In this document: positions 43,880 through 55,247 of the stretch, one piece after another
Layout of the letters: every line of letters begins with the position of its first letter
Position numbering within the stretch: position 1 is the first letter of the stretch
Source: Ailurus styani
Taxonomy: Eukaryota > Chordata > Mammalia > Carnivora > Ailuridae
Assembly (NCBI GenBank): GCA_002007465.1
Contig: LNAC01000340.1
Coordinates: 1,830,126 to 1,894,125 of the forward strand
Length of the DNA: 64,000 bases
Direction: 5' to 3'
Program-made: the position numbers and the translations under genes
Notes under the pieces: model-generated
The model's input: only the letters and a program-made list of their open reading frames with translations
Told to the model about the DNA's origin: nothing
Database searches by the model: none

Positions 43880-44375
43880 TCATCACAGTAAACATCTGCC
43901 TTTCTTCTCCATTATAACTCTTTTCCTTGAATGGTACCCTTGAATTTTCCTCTCCAGAACCACCTGTCTCATACTAAGCTCATATGGATTATGGATGAAG
44001 TTGATGCCATGCCAGATCCATAGGAGGTGGCTACTTGGGTCATTAGATGGCCCTGGACATAGTGACTGGTTCAGGGGGTGGAGATATGACCCAATAGGAG
44101 TCACTGAAATACAGTGATTCTTTTGTTGGGACTTCTGAAAAAGAAACATTCTCTTTTCTGCAGGATTGAATATGGGAGCATGTGAACCTGGAATGCCAAA
44201 AGCCATGGTGAAGAGCCAAGAATGAAGCCACCATGTTAAAGGTAGAGGAAGATGAAAGGAAATTCAGTTGTCATGGCCTAGGGAATTCCTGAGCTTTTCA
44301 GTTATATGGATCAATAAACTCTTTACTCAAACCAGTTTGAGTTTAGAGATTTTCTAAAAAGAATCCTGATATAAA
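43880..44375 (+). mobile_element. Probable ancient LTR fragment
   Basis: The end 'gcttttcagttatatggatc aataaactctttactcaaac cagtttgagttt' resembles the polyadenylation end of an old ERVL/MaLR-type LTR. Upstream 'ggtcattagatggccctgga' and 'ggagcatgtgaacctggaat gcc' fit an LTR body. Family not named. Confidence 0.4.
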
Positions 44376-44689
44376 AGGGAATAAAAGGGAAAAGAACTAC
44401 CTCCTCTTCTGGAGGAAGTAATATAAATTGATTGCATCTAGTTTTTCTCTATACTCTTGTATCTTCTGAAAAGAGAAGTAACTTGACTGGTGATACCAGT
44501 GAATCCTGACATCCATTGAGCTACATGTATCAGGAGAGAGCATCACTTCAGTGAAAACAGCAAAGTGCTTGTCTATCATTCTCACTTTTCTCTTGCTGTT
44601 TGGGATGATAGACCTAGCAAAGGATCTACACTGTCTGTGCCAGGTTTCCCCTCAAAAGCTACGTTACAAAAATAAAAGGATTCTATGGT
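44376..44689. other. Unique DNA
   Basis: No clear repeat; an antisense 62-codon frame is unsupported. Confidence 0.5.
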
Positions 44690-46589
44690 AATAACATTAA
44701 CAATAGTTTGCCAACAAATTAGATAACATAAATCAAATATTTAAGATTCCCAGAAAGACACAACTACAGAAACTGACTCAAGAATAAATAGAAATTTGAA
44801 TATACATATAACAAGGGATTAAATTAATAATAATAATAAAAAAACCAGTGAAAAGTACAGGCCCAGATAGCAGCACAGGTGAACTCTACCAAACATATAA
44901 AGAATTAATATCTATCCTTCACAAACTCTTTTGAAGAGGAGGAAACACATCTCAACTCATTTTAGGAGGCCAGTATCACCCTGAATCCAAAGCCAAATGT
45001 GTCATAAGGCAGATAACTATAGATCAACATCCCTTATGAATATAGACACAAAAATTCTAGAAAATGCTAGCAAATAGAATTTAGACACATATAAAAAAGG
45101 ATTATACATACGACCAAGTGGAGTTTATGCCAGTAATTCAAGAATAGTTCAACATATGATATCAGTGTATGAAAATCAACCAGTGAAATACACATTATTA
45201 ATTAATTCAAAGAAAAAACACATAGTCATCTTAATAAATACAGAAAAAATCATTTGATAAACTCCAATACAACATTTAACAAACTTGAAATTGAAAGCAA
45301 CTTTCTCAATCTGATAAAGGCTATCTATGAACAGCTCACAGCTAACATGCTTACTGGTGAAAAACAATGCTTTCTCCCTAGGATTAGGAACAAGACAAGG
45401 ATGTGAACTCTCTATGTTGAAGGTTCCAGCCAGTGCAATTAGTCAAGAAAAAAAGAAAAACCTGTCTAGGAAAGAAAAAACTAAAATTATTTCTATTCAC
45501 AAATGACATGATCTTGCATATAAGAAATCCTAAGGAATACACTAAAAATCTATTAAAACCAATAAATGAGTTTAGCAAAGTCACATGATATAGCACCAGT
45601 GTACAAAAAAAATCTATTGCATTTCTATAAATTTTCAATATAGTCCAAAAATTAAATTGAGAAAGCAATTTCATATATGATATCATCAAAAAAATAAAAT
45701 ACTTAGGAATAAAATTAAATAAGCATAAGCCTTATACATTAAAAACTATAAAACATTGTTGGAAAAAAATGATAGAATGTAAGTGGAAAGACAAACCATG
45801 TTCATAGATTGGAAGACTTACTATTGTTAAGGTGGTAATATTCTCCAAGTTGATCTATAGGGTCATTGCAACCCCTACCAATGTCTAAAATTTCCTTTTT
45901 GCAAAAATTGAGAAGCTGATAATAAAATTCACATGAAAATTTAAAGGACCAGGGGTAGTCAAAACAATCTTGAAAAAGAGCAAAGTTCGAGTATTCACAC
46001 TTCCTGATCTTAAAACTTCAGATGTACAGTAATCAAGACAGTCTGCTACTGGCATAAAAATAGAAATACAGATCAATGGGGTATAATTAAGAGACTAGAA
46101 ATAAATCCTTAAATTTATAGTCAATTATTTTCAAGAAGAATTCCAAGAGAATTAAACAGAGAAATGATAGTCTTTTCAACAAATGGTCTAGGACAACTGG
46201 ACACCATGTGTAAAATAATGAAAATAGATCCCTTCCTCACACTATATACATAAATTAACTGAAAATGGATCACAGACTAAATATAAAAGCTAAAACTATT
46301 TTTTAATTATTAAAACTCTTAGAAGAAATCATAGAAGTAAATCTTCATGACCTTGGACTAAGCAACAGTTTCTTAAAGATGTATAAAAAGTGCAAGTGAC
46401 AAAAAATATTAAAATGAAAATAAAATATTTTGTGCTTTAAGGGATACTATCAAGCAAGCAAAAAGACAAACCATATAATAGGAGAAAATATTTGCAAATC
46501 ATATATCTGAAAAGGGACTTGTATCCAAAATACATTTTAAAATCACAAATCAATAATAAAAAGACTACTCAATTTAAAAATGGGCAAAG

Positions 46590-46797
46590 GGGGTGCCCAG
46601 GTGGTTCAGTCAGTTAAGCAACCAACTCTTGATTTCAGTTCAGGTCATGGTCTCGGGGTCATGAGATGGAGCCCTGCAATGGGCTCCATGCTGGTTGTGG
46701 TACCTGCTTGAGGTTCTTTCCCTCTCCCTCTGCCCCTCCCCTCCACTAGCACTCTCTCTCAACCTCTCTCTAAAATTAATTGAGTAATTAATTGATC
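46590..46797 (+). mobile_element. Can-SINE, older type, in the L1
   Basis: 'gggtgcccaggtggttcagt cagttaagcaaccaactctt gatttcag' and 'gtcatggtctcggggtcatg' with a CT-rich body. The 'cagtcagttaagc' head is the older caniform type, clearly diverged, lying between host L1 'aaaaatgggcaaag' and 'gcaaagaatttgaagaggca'. Confidence 0.9.
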
Positions 46798-46954
46798 TGC
46801 AAAGAATTTGAAGAGGCATTTATTCAAAGAAGATATACAAATAGCCAATAAGCACGTGAAAAGATGCTCAAAATCATTAACCATCAGGGAAATGCAATCA
46901 AAACCATAACAAAATATCAGTTCACACCCACTAGGATGGATATAATTTAAAAAC

Positions 46955-47405
46955 CTATTGACTACACAATGTACTGTCCTTTCCTGGAATACTGAAAGTC
47001 TTGGGAAGTTACACTACAAAAGACAATGCAGGGCATAAGGTCTATTACATAAATGTATATATGCATTAGTAAAATACTGGAGGAAAACTATAGTAGTCAC
47101 CTCTGCATTATTTGTATTGATGTGTCTTAGGTTTGAGGTGATTTTTCATATTTAATATCAATAGGAATATGCGTGGTTCTTCTTTGAACTAAGTTATTTC
47201 ATAATCCTATTGTGTTCAGGAAATTAATATTACAGAGTGCTAAAAATAAAGTCAACTTCTTATGCACATCTATTGAATTTTACTTTACAGATTTTACAGA
47301 AATAGTTAATATTTTATTTATTTTCATTATTAAATTTGTTTATTCTAGGATTTACTTCGTGTGATTTCAGTTTAAAAGGAAAAAATGGACTTTTTTCTGT
47401 GATTA
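46955..47405. mobile_element. Unidentified insert of about 450 bp in the L1
   Basis: The L1 breaks after 'actaggatggatataattta' and resumes at 'aaagatggacaataacaaat'. The DNA between matches no repeat I know, is AT-rich, and ends in a run of A (47403-47411) that could be a retroposition tail or L1's own A-run. It may be a 5'-truncated retrocopy of a transcript 3' UTR. No clear target duplication. Confidence 0.45.
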
Positions 47406-47499
47406 AAAAAAAAGATGGACAATAACAAATATTGGCAAAGATGTGGAGGTATTGGAACCCTTATATATTGCTTGCAGGAATATAAAATAATGCATCATC

Positions 47500-47693
47500 T
47501 GGGTGCCTGGGTGATTTGGTCAGTAGAACATCCAAAACTTGATTTTGGCTCTGGTCATGATCTCTGGGTCACGGGGTCAAGCCCCAGGTCAGGCTCCACA
47601 CCTGGCCTCTCCCTCCCCCTCTGCCCTTCCCTCCACTCACACATGTGTGTGTTCTCTCCCTCTCCCAGACCGATGAATACATCTTAAAAAGAA
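47500..47693 (+). mobile_element. Can-SINE, old and diverged, in the L1
   Basis: 'ctgggtgcctgggtgatttg gtcagtagaacatccaaaac ttgattttggctctggtcat gatctctgggtcacgggg' then a CT/CA-rich body. The head is recognisable but heavily mutated. Confidence 0.85.
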
Positions 47694-48209
47694 ATAATGA
47701 GGTCTCCTTGGAAAACAGTTTGGCAGTTCCTCAAAAAGTTAAATATTGAGTTATGACTTAATAATTCCACTCCTAAGTGAATGCCCAAAAGAACTGAAAG
47801 CAATGTCCACACAAAATCTTGTAAATGAATGTTCAAAGAAGAATTATCCATAATAGCCAACAATGGAAACAACCACAATGTTCAAATGATGAACTGATGA
47901 ACATTTCAAAATGTGGTATATTCATACAATGGAATATTATTCAGCCATGAAAAGGAATGAAGTACTGATACATGCTACAACATGGATAAACCTTGAAAAT
48001 ATTATGGTAAGTGAAAGAAGCCAATCACAAAAGACCACATGTTGTATGATTCCATTTATATGAAATGTCCACAATATTAAAATATAGAGAAAGAAAATTA
48101 AGTAATGGTTACCTAGACCTGCAAGGATAGCAGGAGGGGAGGATGGAGAATGAGTGCTATTGGGTACAGAGTTCCTATTTGGGTTGATGAAATGTTGTGG
48201 CATTAGTAG

Positions 48210-48360
48210 TGGGGTGCCTTGGTGGCTCAGTCAGTTAAGTGTCTGCCTTCACCTCAGGTCATGGTCCCAGGGTCCTGGGATCGAGCCTCACATCACGCTT
48301 CTTGCTCAGCAAGGAGTCTGCTTCTCCCTCTCCCTCTGCCCCTCCCCCCTACTCATTCTC

Positions 48361-48417
<57 letters not shown>

Positions 48418-48437
48418 TAAATAAAATCTTTTTTAAA
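48210..48437 (+). mobile_element. Can-SINE with expanded CT tail
   Basis: 'ggggtgccttggtggctcag tcagttaagtgtctgccttc', 'gtcatggtcccagggtcctg ggatcgagcc', then a CT body that has grown into (TCTCTG)n/(TC)n, 'ataaataaataaaatc' and poly-T/A. The older 'cagtcagttaagtgtctgcc' subfamily. Leucine/serine-rich frames are by-products. Confidence 0.95.
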
Positions 48438-48694
48438 AAATCCTGTTATTTGAAAAAAATAAGAGCTCAGGGAGGACTTTCCAAAAAAGACATCAAAAAA
48501 TTTCTCTTAAAAGCAAAGAGAGTTTATTATAATCAAGCAAGGCACATTTAGTAAAAGAAAATTTTGATGGAAGTTTAGAAGGCACTAAAATTAAATATTA
48601 TATAGAAATTCCAAAAATTAGTATATACACACTCCAGGAGCTTATGATCTAGTGGAGGACACAGTTGCAGGAAATAAGAAAATACAGATTATGT
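48438..48694. other. Unique AT-rich DNA
   Basis: Nothing recognised; may contain further degraded L1. Confidence 0.45.
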
Positions 48695-48880
48695 AGCATT
48701 TGTTAAATTCCTAGTGTATCACACTTTTTTAAACATACATATTTTCATTCATATCTCGCAACATTCTATTTTTGAAAACAAAGAATAAGAAACTCAGAAA
48801 AATTGGTTGAGTTTTCAAACACCATTCAGCTACTCGATAAAATACCTGGGTTTGAACCAAGGTTTGTTTCAACACATAAC
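48695..48880 (-). mobile_element. MIR SINE, antisense (diverged)
   Basis: 'gcatttgttaaattcctagt gtatcac', 'tttcattcatatctcgcaac', 'aagaataagaaactcagaaa aattgg' and 'gggtttgaaccaagg' approximate an antisense MIR. Confidence 0.7.
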
Positions 48881-50184
48881 CACATGAATAGTGTCAAGTC
48901 TTCTAAGTCTTGGATGATCTACTTAATTTCTCTCATCTGACCTGCTACACCTATCCTTTTTCTGGGACACCTGGTAGACCACAACAGAGACCTAACTGCA
49001 TGAGCAGGCTGTGTGGTGGCCCTCAATAAAATAGCCCAACCTCTTCCAGAACATAACATACCAGACTCTTCCTGACACATGGATATTCTTGGCCCCATCC
49101 TTGTACAAATGACTTGTTTCTTCTTAAATACAATCATTTGCTCTAGTATAGCTACAATCTTTGTGTTTCCAGCAGAGACATCATGCCTTTGGATTCTGAT
49201 TCCATTTCAGTTGTGAGTCAAGGGATCCTGGTTGGTGTTCAGTACACTAAACAGTAACCAAAATAAATATCCTGGAAGCCAGAATCCTAAGGCTGTCTCC
49301 ACTCGGGAGTTTGTGAGGTTTCCGTTGTCAGTGTATGTTTCCCTTTCAAGACAAGGCAAGCTATGTATGTGCTAAGTAGGAATGTTATATGATCCTCCCC
49401 CCCCGCCAAACCGGTGCTAAAAGGAAAACATGGGTAGAATATAAGAGAGAAAAATGGCGCCAGAAACAAAGAAGAGCCAAACTAAATTTGGCATTTCACC
49501 TTCCATTTCCCCCTAAATGCTGCCTACCCACAACCCCAACTCAGTGTCAGATGTTTCAAATGTTTTCATTGTTCCTTCCCCCAGCCCAGCTCAAATCCCA
49601 GAAAGAAAGGCGGAGTGAGGGGGTGGGGGGAATCAATGCTGTACAGATGTGTTTATCCCCTCTTGCCTGGATAAAAGACTTCTTTCAAGTATTGTGCATA
49701 TCTTCCAGGCCGAATCCCTGCATGCTTAGGAACGCCACATGGCAGTCAGGTCAGGGCTGCTCTTTAGCTGTCCTTCTCATGTCAAACCCAAGCTTTTGTT
49801 CTCTGATGTGAAGGTTGACAGATGTGTGTTCTCAGGCAGCCGGCACGCTGAAAACACATGGCAGACTGAAGCCCCTCATCTCCTTGGCCAAAGCACGGCC
49901 AATGACTCCGTGATTGCCCAAGAGGCTCCAGGACCCCACTGGGGAGGAGACAGGGTGAGATGGGGGTCATGCAGGATCAGGACCATGTTCAGGAGAGCAG
50001 AAAGGCAGGGGAGAAATTGCAGTGAGTCCTCACTTCTTCCTTGGACCTGGGGAGCTACCATGAGATCTGCTATGTGTTGGGGAAACTGATTTTGATATTA
50101 AATTATGGCAGAGGCTTGTGACACCTTGTGTTAGTCAGCACTCCGTTTCCTGATGTGCATTCACAGGTAAACACACCTCTCCCT
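48881..50184. other. Unique non-coding DNA
   Basis: Frames of 140 and 116 codons (49389-49811, 49739-50089) overlap each other and antisense frames; no domain or codon signal. No repeat family recognised. Confidence 0.5.
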
Positions 50185-50469
50185 TCTCTCACTCTTTCCC
50201 TCCCTCCATCCTTTTTGCCTCTCTTCTTTCCTTCTGTATGTCCCTCCCTCCCTCTTCTCCCCCTTTTTCTGTCCTTCTTTCATTCCATCTTTCCTTCCTT
50301 CCTTCATTTTCCTCCTTCCTTCCTTCCCTTCTTTCTTCTCTTCCTTTCTTCTCTATCATATCTCAAATGCTCTTTTTTCTTTCTTCCCTTTACTTTTCTC
50401 TCTCATACTCACTTTCCCATCTTTATCTCTGCTTTCCAGCCTTATGTCTGTCTCTCCACTCTCCCATCA

Positions 50470-50510
<41 letters not shown>
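50185..50510 (+). repeat. Pyrimidine-rich low-complexity stretch
   Basis: About 330 nt are dominated by C and T on the + strand (cctt, ttcc, ccctcc words), followed by a pure (TC)n. The long frames here (183 and 117 codons, rich in S/L/F/P) are translation of low-complexity DNA. Confidence 0.92.

Positions 50511-50544
<34 letters not shown>
50469..50544. repeat. (TC)n-(AC)n compound microsatellite, 76 bp
   Basis: About 19 TC units pass directly into about 18 AC units ending near 50543. Confidence 0.96.
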
Positions 50545-50545
<1 letters not shown>

Positions 50546-51063
50546 CTCACACGCATGTCCTTACTATGTCTCTGAGACCAAAACATACTGAAGGCTCCAG
50601 AGTTCTGCCCTTTGTCAATTCTGGGTCCAAATCCTCTTCCTCTGGCTTTTCCCAGTGTTCTGGCCACTGTTTCCGATGACTGGGACGGCTCTGGCTGCCC
50701 GCTTACCTATCTTAGCAGCAAATTATTTTACATTTACAGATCAGATGGAGATTCTATGTATATCTGATTTCCCCTAGAAGCTCTCACCCTTTTCTCTCAG
50801 CACTGAGCCACCTCATTTCCCCCTGCTGCCTCAGCAATGGGCTGTGAAGCTCCTCTGTCCAGCTCCAAGCTCCTCAACATGAGAGAGCCAGTCAGACAGA
50901 AGCCATTTGTGTCACTGCTGGCCCTGGTTCTCTCCCCCACTTTGTTCTCCCCAACTCTGTCTGTACTCTAGCCAACTCATCCAAGTCTGGAACTTGCCAG
51001 TTGCTACATCTTGTGATAAGAATTTGTTATGAAATTGTATTAAGAACCTAAGAGAAATGTAAT
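50545..51063. other. Unique non-coding DNA
   Basis: Nothing recognised. Confidence 0.5.
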
Positions 51064-51083
51064 ATAAATTTGTGATGGTATGG

Positions 51084-51309
51084 GGGCACCTGGGTGGCTC
51101 AATTGGTTAAGGGATGCCTTCGACTCAGATCCTGATCCCAGGGTTGCTGATGGAGACCTGCGTTGGGCTCCCTGCTCAACACGGTGTCTACTTCTCCCTC
51201 TGCCCTCCCCTTGCCTCTGCCCCTGCTTGTGCTCTCTCTATCTTTCTTGCATTCTCTTTCTCTCAAATAAATAAATCTTTAATAAATAAATACATGCGTA
51301 TGTACATAC
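51084..51309 (+). mobile_element. Can-SINE, full length, diverged
   Basis: 'gcacctgggtggctcaattg gttaagggatgccttcgact cag' then a CT body and (AAATA)n/ATGCGTATG tail. Target duplication of 20 bp with one mismatch, 'ataaatttgtgatggtatgg' (51064-51083) and 51310-51329. The sequence is old despite the well-kept duplication. Confidence 0.96.
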
Positions 51310-51329
51310 ATAAATTTGTGATGGCATGG

Positions 51330-51439
51330 AGAAGGCATGGGTTGAGGGGACAAGTCATCTGTATTTGAACTTTACAGTAAAGTAGGTGTGTTACTTTAGT
51401 GTGTCAGAGCCTCTGCTGGTTATCACCTGAGATGCATTC
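51330..51439. other. Unique DNA
   Basis: Nothing recognised. Confidence 0.5.
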
Positions 51440-51895
51440 TCTATTTCTCCACAACTTTCCCCCCAAAATATTGGCTGGGTACATAATTACCACAACAAAT
51501 AGTATACTCCCCAAGCTTCCTTGCAGGTAGATACGGACATATGATAAAGTTTAACTGATGAGATATAAGTTAATATGACCTATATGATCCTTATATAATG
51601 GAAATCCTTATGAATGTATGACAGGGCTTGCATAATATCCATGTTGTATACCTAAGTGGAATGTTTGTGCCATTATTTGTCCTTCCTTCTTGGAGGCTGG
51701 ATTAAAGGTGAAATAGCTGGAGTTGGAGCAGCTATCTTGTGGTCTCTGGACCCCAAAGTATAAGTCTTATTGAGGATGAGAGATCAACATGCCTGAAAGG
51801 AGCTTCATTTCACTGATGATCGTGGAGTTATTATTTCAGCTCTGGGCTGCTGCTGTTTATGTGAAAACAAACAAACTTTTATCTTGTGTAAATCA
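51440..51895 (+). mobile_element. Probable ancient LTR (ERVL-type), sense
   Basis: 'cttccttgcaggtagatacg gacatatgataaagtttaac', 'ttccttcttggaggctgg', 'gctggagttggagcagctat cttgtgg', 'cttattgaggatgagagatc aacatg' and 'acttttatcttgtgtaaatc act' match the body and end of a widespread ancient mammalian LTR. The exact name is uncertain. Confidence 0.6.
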
Positions 51896-51898
51896 CTA

Positions 51899-51960
51899 TT
51901 TTTGGGGGGGCTTTGGGGGGGTGTTTGTTTGTTTTTGGATTTTTTGTTTTTGCTTATTTG
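51899..51960 (+). repeat. G/T-rich low-complexity tract
   Basis: 'tttttggggggg', 'ctttggggggg' and 'tgtttgtttgtttttgg' with long T runs. Only two long G-runs are close together, so a stable quadruplex is doubtful. Confidence 0.9.
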
Positions 51961-52224
51961 GTCTGTCACTCAATTCCCCCAAATCCAAATAGAGGTCCGA
52001 ATATATGATCATTAAGTCCATCCCAGGTCTGAAATGCCAATGGTTCCAGTTAAAAGTTGTGGATGCATTTACAGAGCTCAACATTTCTAAGTTAAGCTAC
52101 AAATTCCACTCTAGGTCAGAGTGGCTGGCACCGCTTAAAAGAAAGCCACAGCTCTCATTCCTTTTCTCCCCATTGTTCTATCTACTTAGTGATGATGAGT
52201 TCCCAGTGGCAGGCAGAGGGGACC
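51961..52224. other. Unique DNA
   Basis: Nothing recognised. Confidence 0.5.
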
Positions 52225-52385
52225 CAAAACAAAAGCAGGTATCAGTTATTGAGCCCTTGCCATGTACTGTGCTTCATTTACTTCTCACAACAACCTAGGG
52301 AGGCAGGTATCCTCATCACCTTTTGTGGAAAGAAAGTTGGTAATGACAGGATCCAACCAGAGTGTGTGTGACTCCAGAGCAGGTT
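52225..52385 (-). mobile_element. MIR SINE, antisense
   Basis: 'ggtatcagttattgagccct tgccatgtactgtgcttcat ttacttctcacaacaaccta gggaggcaggtatcctcatc' is the antisense MIR 3' half. Confidence 0.85.
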
Positions 52386-53034
52386 GTTTCCCAAGATGAC
52401 ATCTCAATATGGGGAACCCAGAGGAGAAAATCCACCAAGGCAACCCGTGTGCATGCGTGTGTGGAAGGGAGACTAGTAAGCACAACGTGGCCACCTGATA
52501 TAAGGTCAAAGAAAGACCAGTCCACCCCGAATATTTCTTTCATGACTAAAGCCAGAGACACCGTAAGCTATGTGCCTTTACATGAGCATGATCCAGTTGG
52601 TGTAACAGGAGATAACATAGTCCTCTGTCCTGAGGATAGTGATCTTCTGGGGACAGGTCAAATCCTGGCCAAGAGGAAATATCGGAGCTGGGAGATACAC
52701 CCTACTCACCTCCAACAAAGGCGAGACCCACCCCAGCTGTTGTGTTTGTGTTTTGGTTTTGGCTTTGTTCTGTTTTTCAGAGAAAAGCAAGCTTGCCTTC
52801 TTCTCCCTCTGGAAATCAATCCAACCTCAACCCCACGTCTATAGAAATAAATAAAGCATGGTCCCGTGCTTTGGATCTTAGTTCAAAGTCTCCAACGCCC
52901 ATAAAACTCCATGCTGAACATTAGCCTCCTAAGTGAGATCACGCTCTTAATCTCAAGCCAATGCTTCTTTCTAAGATGCCAGGCCCATTTTTAAAAAGGC
53001 AATAATTTATTTAAGCTCTTGACCATAGACATAA
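52386..53034. other. Unique non-coding DNA
   Basis: The 160-codon + frame (52362-52844) begins in the MIR and is matched by antisense frames; no domain. 'gaaataaataaagcatg' near 52846 contains AATAAA, without other evidence of a gene end. Confidence 0.5.
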
Positions 53035-53205
53035 TTCTAGAATCACCAATGGCTGTAAGGTACCATAGAGAATATCTAGAACAACAGTGTCCTCCTAAAG
53101 TTGAGGGAATTGAGTCCTAGAGAGGTGGCATCCTTACCAAGGCTCTCACAGCTCTCTATGGCAGAGCCACTGTCAAACTCAAGGTTGTGACTCCTGTACT
53201 ACTAT
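53035..53205 (-). mobile_element. MIR SINE, antisense (diverged)
   Basis: 'gagggaattgagtcctagag aggtgg', 'aaggctctcacagctctcta tggcagagccactgtcaaac tcaagg' resemble antisense MIR. Confidence 0.7.
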
Positions 53206-53224
53206 TTCTATTTTGAGAGGTGGC

Positions 53225-53475
53225 TACAAACATGAGTGTTCAGCCTGTGAGCTCTGGAATCAGTCTTGAGTTCAAATCTCAGCCATGCTACATCTAAGCC
53301 ATATGATATTACACAGTTTCTACAACCACCCTATGTCTTACGTTGCTCATGTACACTTGGAGATGATAATGGTTCCTGTTAGGATCAGCAAAGGAGGTGA
53401 TGTAGTGCAGCAATCAGCGTGGTGTCTGGCACATGGTAGCTCTCTGGCAAACTCCACTGTCTTATTTTCATCTAA
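53225..53475 (+). mobile_element. MIR SINE, sense
   Basis: 'agcctgtgagctctggaatc agtcttgagttcaaatctca gcc', 'gatgataatggttcctgtta ggatc' and 'gtgtctggcacatggtagct c' cover MIR end to end. It stands in opposite orientation to the neighbour copy. Confidence 0.83.
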
Positions 53476-54504
53476 GCAAATTACCTCTCCATGGACATGT
53501 CATAAAGAAGGGAGACCAAGGCATCAGGGAAGAGGGTCAAAATTCAATGTACATAGAGAACACAAGCATTTCCATCATCTCGAGTTGACAGTGATAATTA
53601 GAACCTAGAGATCATATCTCCAATAAAGAATGTTAAACAAGAAGACAGGAAGCACAGAGCACTGGCATCTCCCACCTCTGGGATCACCTTCTTATCTGCT
53701 AATGCATCATTTAACATGTGCCTTCACACATCACCTAGAAGGTTCCAGTCTTCTCCCATAAGTGAGAAATTCCTCATTCCACAAGTGTTAAGATTTCTAG
53801 GGATTAGTGGGAAAGGCAGTTAAACATCCATATCCCTCAGAATGGAGAGAAGGGAGAGTCCCACACATTCCACTACCCAGGTCCTCTCTCCTCTCTCAGT
53901 GGCCTAACCCTCCATGTACTCCTCCTTCCCTGAGCCTTCTCCAACAGTTGAGTTGGCTGCTGTATGAGGGCACAGTTCAAGGCAACCACAAACCCCACAG
54001 TAACAGGGATGGGTGGCTGTGTGTGTCTTACCCCAAGCTTGAGAACAAATCCTAAGCACCCAACATCTTACAAGCTTCAGATTGCTTGCAATATATGCAC
54101 ATGATGGCAAGGGGCTTCTCTTTTTAAAGGCAAGTTAAAACTAGCCCCATGTAGACCCAGTCTTTAACATCTGCTGCTGCCTTTACAGAGTAGAAGAACA
54201 GAACTTAAGGCAGTGAGACAAGCAAAAGTGTCACCAGCAGAGGCACTGGTTCCTACCTGGCTCCCCAGTCACTGGGAAGGTGGCCTGCAGGTCACCTAAA
54301 GGACTTCTGACCTACCAACCAACCAGTAAGCTTTTCTCTGAAGGAGAAAACTTTTCTTTCCAAATAGCTGCTGGAAAGATGTGTCCAATTTGTGGCCCTG
54401 TAAATGTGAGGATAACACACATATGAGGAAGAAATTACAAAGAAGTCATTGTACTAGACTTCCAACTTTTCTTCTGGCTCCACTTCAGGCTACATTCTTG
54501 TTTT
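53476..54504. other. Unique non-coding DNA
   Basis: Short frames on both strands only; nothing recognised. Confidence 0.5.
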
Positions 54505-54524
54505 GTTTTTGTTTACCTAATTTT

Positions 54525-54730
54525 TTATTTATTTTATTTTATTTTGAGAAAGATAGTGTGAGAGGTGGGGGGGTGGAGAGCAGAGGGAGAGAGAGAGAAA
54601 GAGATCTCAAGCAGGTCCCATGCCTAGCATGGAGCCCAACACATGGCTCGAACCCATGACCCAGAGACCATGACCTGAGCCAAAATCATGAGTTGGTCAC
54701 TTAGCAGATTGAGCCACCCAGACGCCCCAT
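54525..54730 (-). mobile_element. Can-SINE, older type, antisense
   Basis: (ATTTT)n tail, GA-rich body, then antisense head 'gacccagagaccatgacctg agcc' to 'gattgagccacccagacgcc cc'. Target duplications 'tttttgtttacctaatttt' (about 54506-54524) and 'tttttgttttacctaatttt' (about 54733-54752) differ by one T. An older subfamily than the 42-43 kb copies. Confidence 0.94.
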
Positions 54731-54752
54731 CATTTTTGTTTTACCTAATTTT

Positions 54753-55247
54753 TAAAGCAATGCCATTTTATATAATGTAAACATACTCTTAAACCTGAAA
54801 ATCTTTTCTGAATCAAAGTGAAAATAAATTAATAGGACAAAATAATGTCTACAGGATTGTTTTAGAATTACCAATAATGTATGTGAGTTTCCAATACTAT
54901 CACTGAGTTGATGCTAAACAAATAGTGACATTTCACACACATTATCAGGTTTGTTCCATGCACTCATAGGCATGAGGCTGGATTGATCATAAAGAAATAG
55001 AGACCCAAAGATGTTCAACAAAGAAGCAGATTCCCCAAGCATATTCTCCCAAACTGGCAGCTTTCCAATAATTTTTCAAGTAATTTATGGAATCATTGAC
55101 TGTAATTAAAGGTGTAGCTGGTAACAACAAATGATTGTTGAGAGTATGATTCTTTTTAAGTGATACAGTGTGAAAGCAAGACCATGAAATCCACACCAAA
55201 AGCGGAAAAATGTTAAAGTTTGTTACCCCACTAATCAGCGACACAGA
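54753..55247. other. Mostly unique DNA
   Basis: 54900-55010 ('catttcacacacattatcag gtttgttcc ... aatagagacccaaag') may be a degraded antisense MIR. Otherwise nothing recognised; the 95-codon antisense frame is unsupported. Confidence 0.45.

Larger units (their letters stand above)
44690..48209 (+). mobile_element. Old L1: ORF2 C-terminal half to 3' UTR, with inserts
   Basis: Landmarks in order: 'gaaaagtacaggcccagata', 'gatcaacatcccttatgaat', 'aaatacttaggaataaaatt', 'tgttcatagattggaagact', 'ctactggcataaaaatagaa', 'gcaaatcatatatctgaaaa gggacttgtatcc', 'ggccaataagc'-like at 46850, 'gatggacaataacaaatatt ggcaaagatgtgg', 'tcatacaatggaatattatt cagcc'. The F-A-D-D box reads F-T-N-D at about 45496-45507, and stops abound, so it is dead. 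Interrupted by SINEs at 46.6 and 47.5 kb and an unidentified insert at 46.95 kb. Confidence 0.92.

Noticed and set aside
50128..50679. 183- and 117-codon frames rich in S, L, F, P and then His/Thr
   Set aside because: They translate a pyrimidine-rich stretch and a TC-AC microsatellite; low-complexity DNA lacks stops.
51899..51930. G-quadruplex from two long G-runs
   Set aside because: Only two runs are close together; an intramolecular quadruplex needs four, so it is unlikely without splitting the runs.
52362..52844. 160-codon + frame
   Set aside because: It starts inside an antisense MIR and shows no domain or codon signal.
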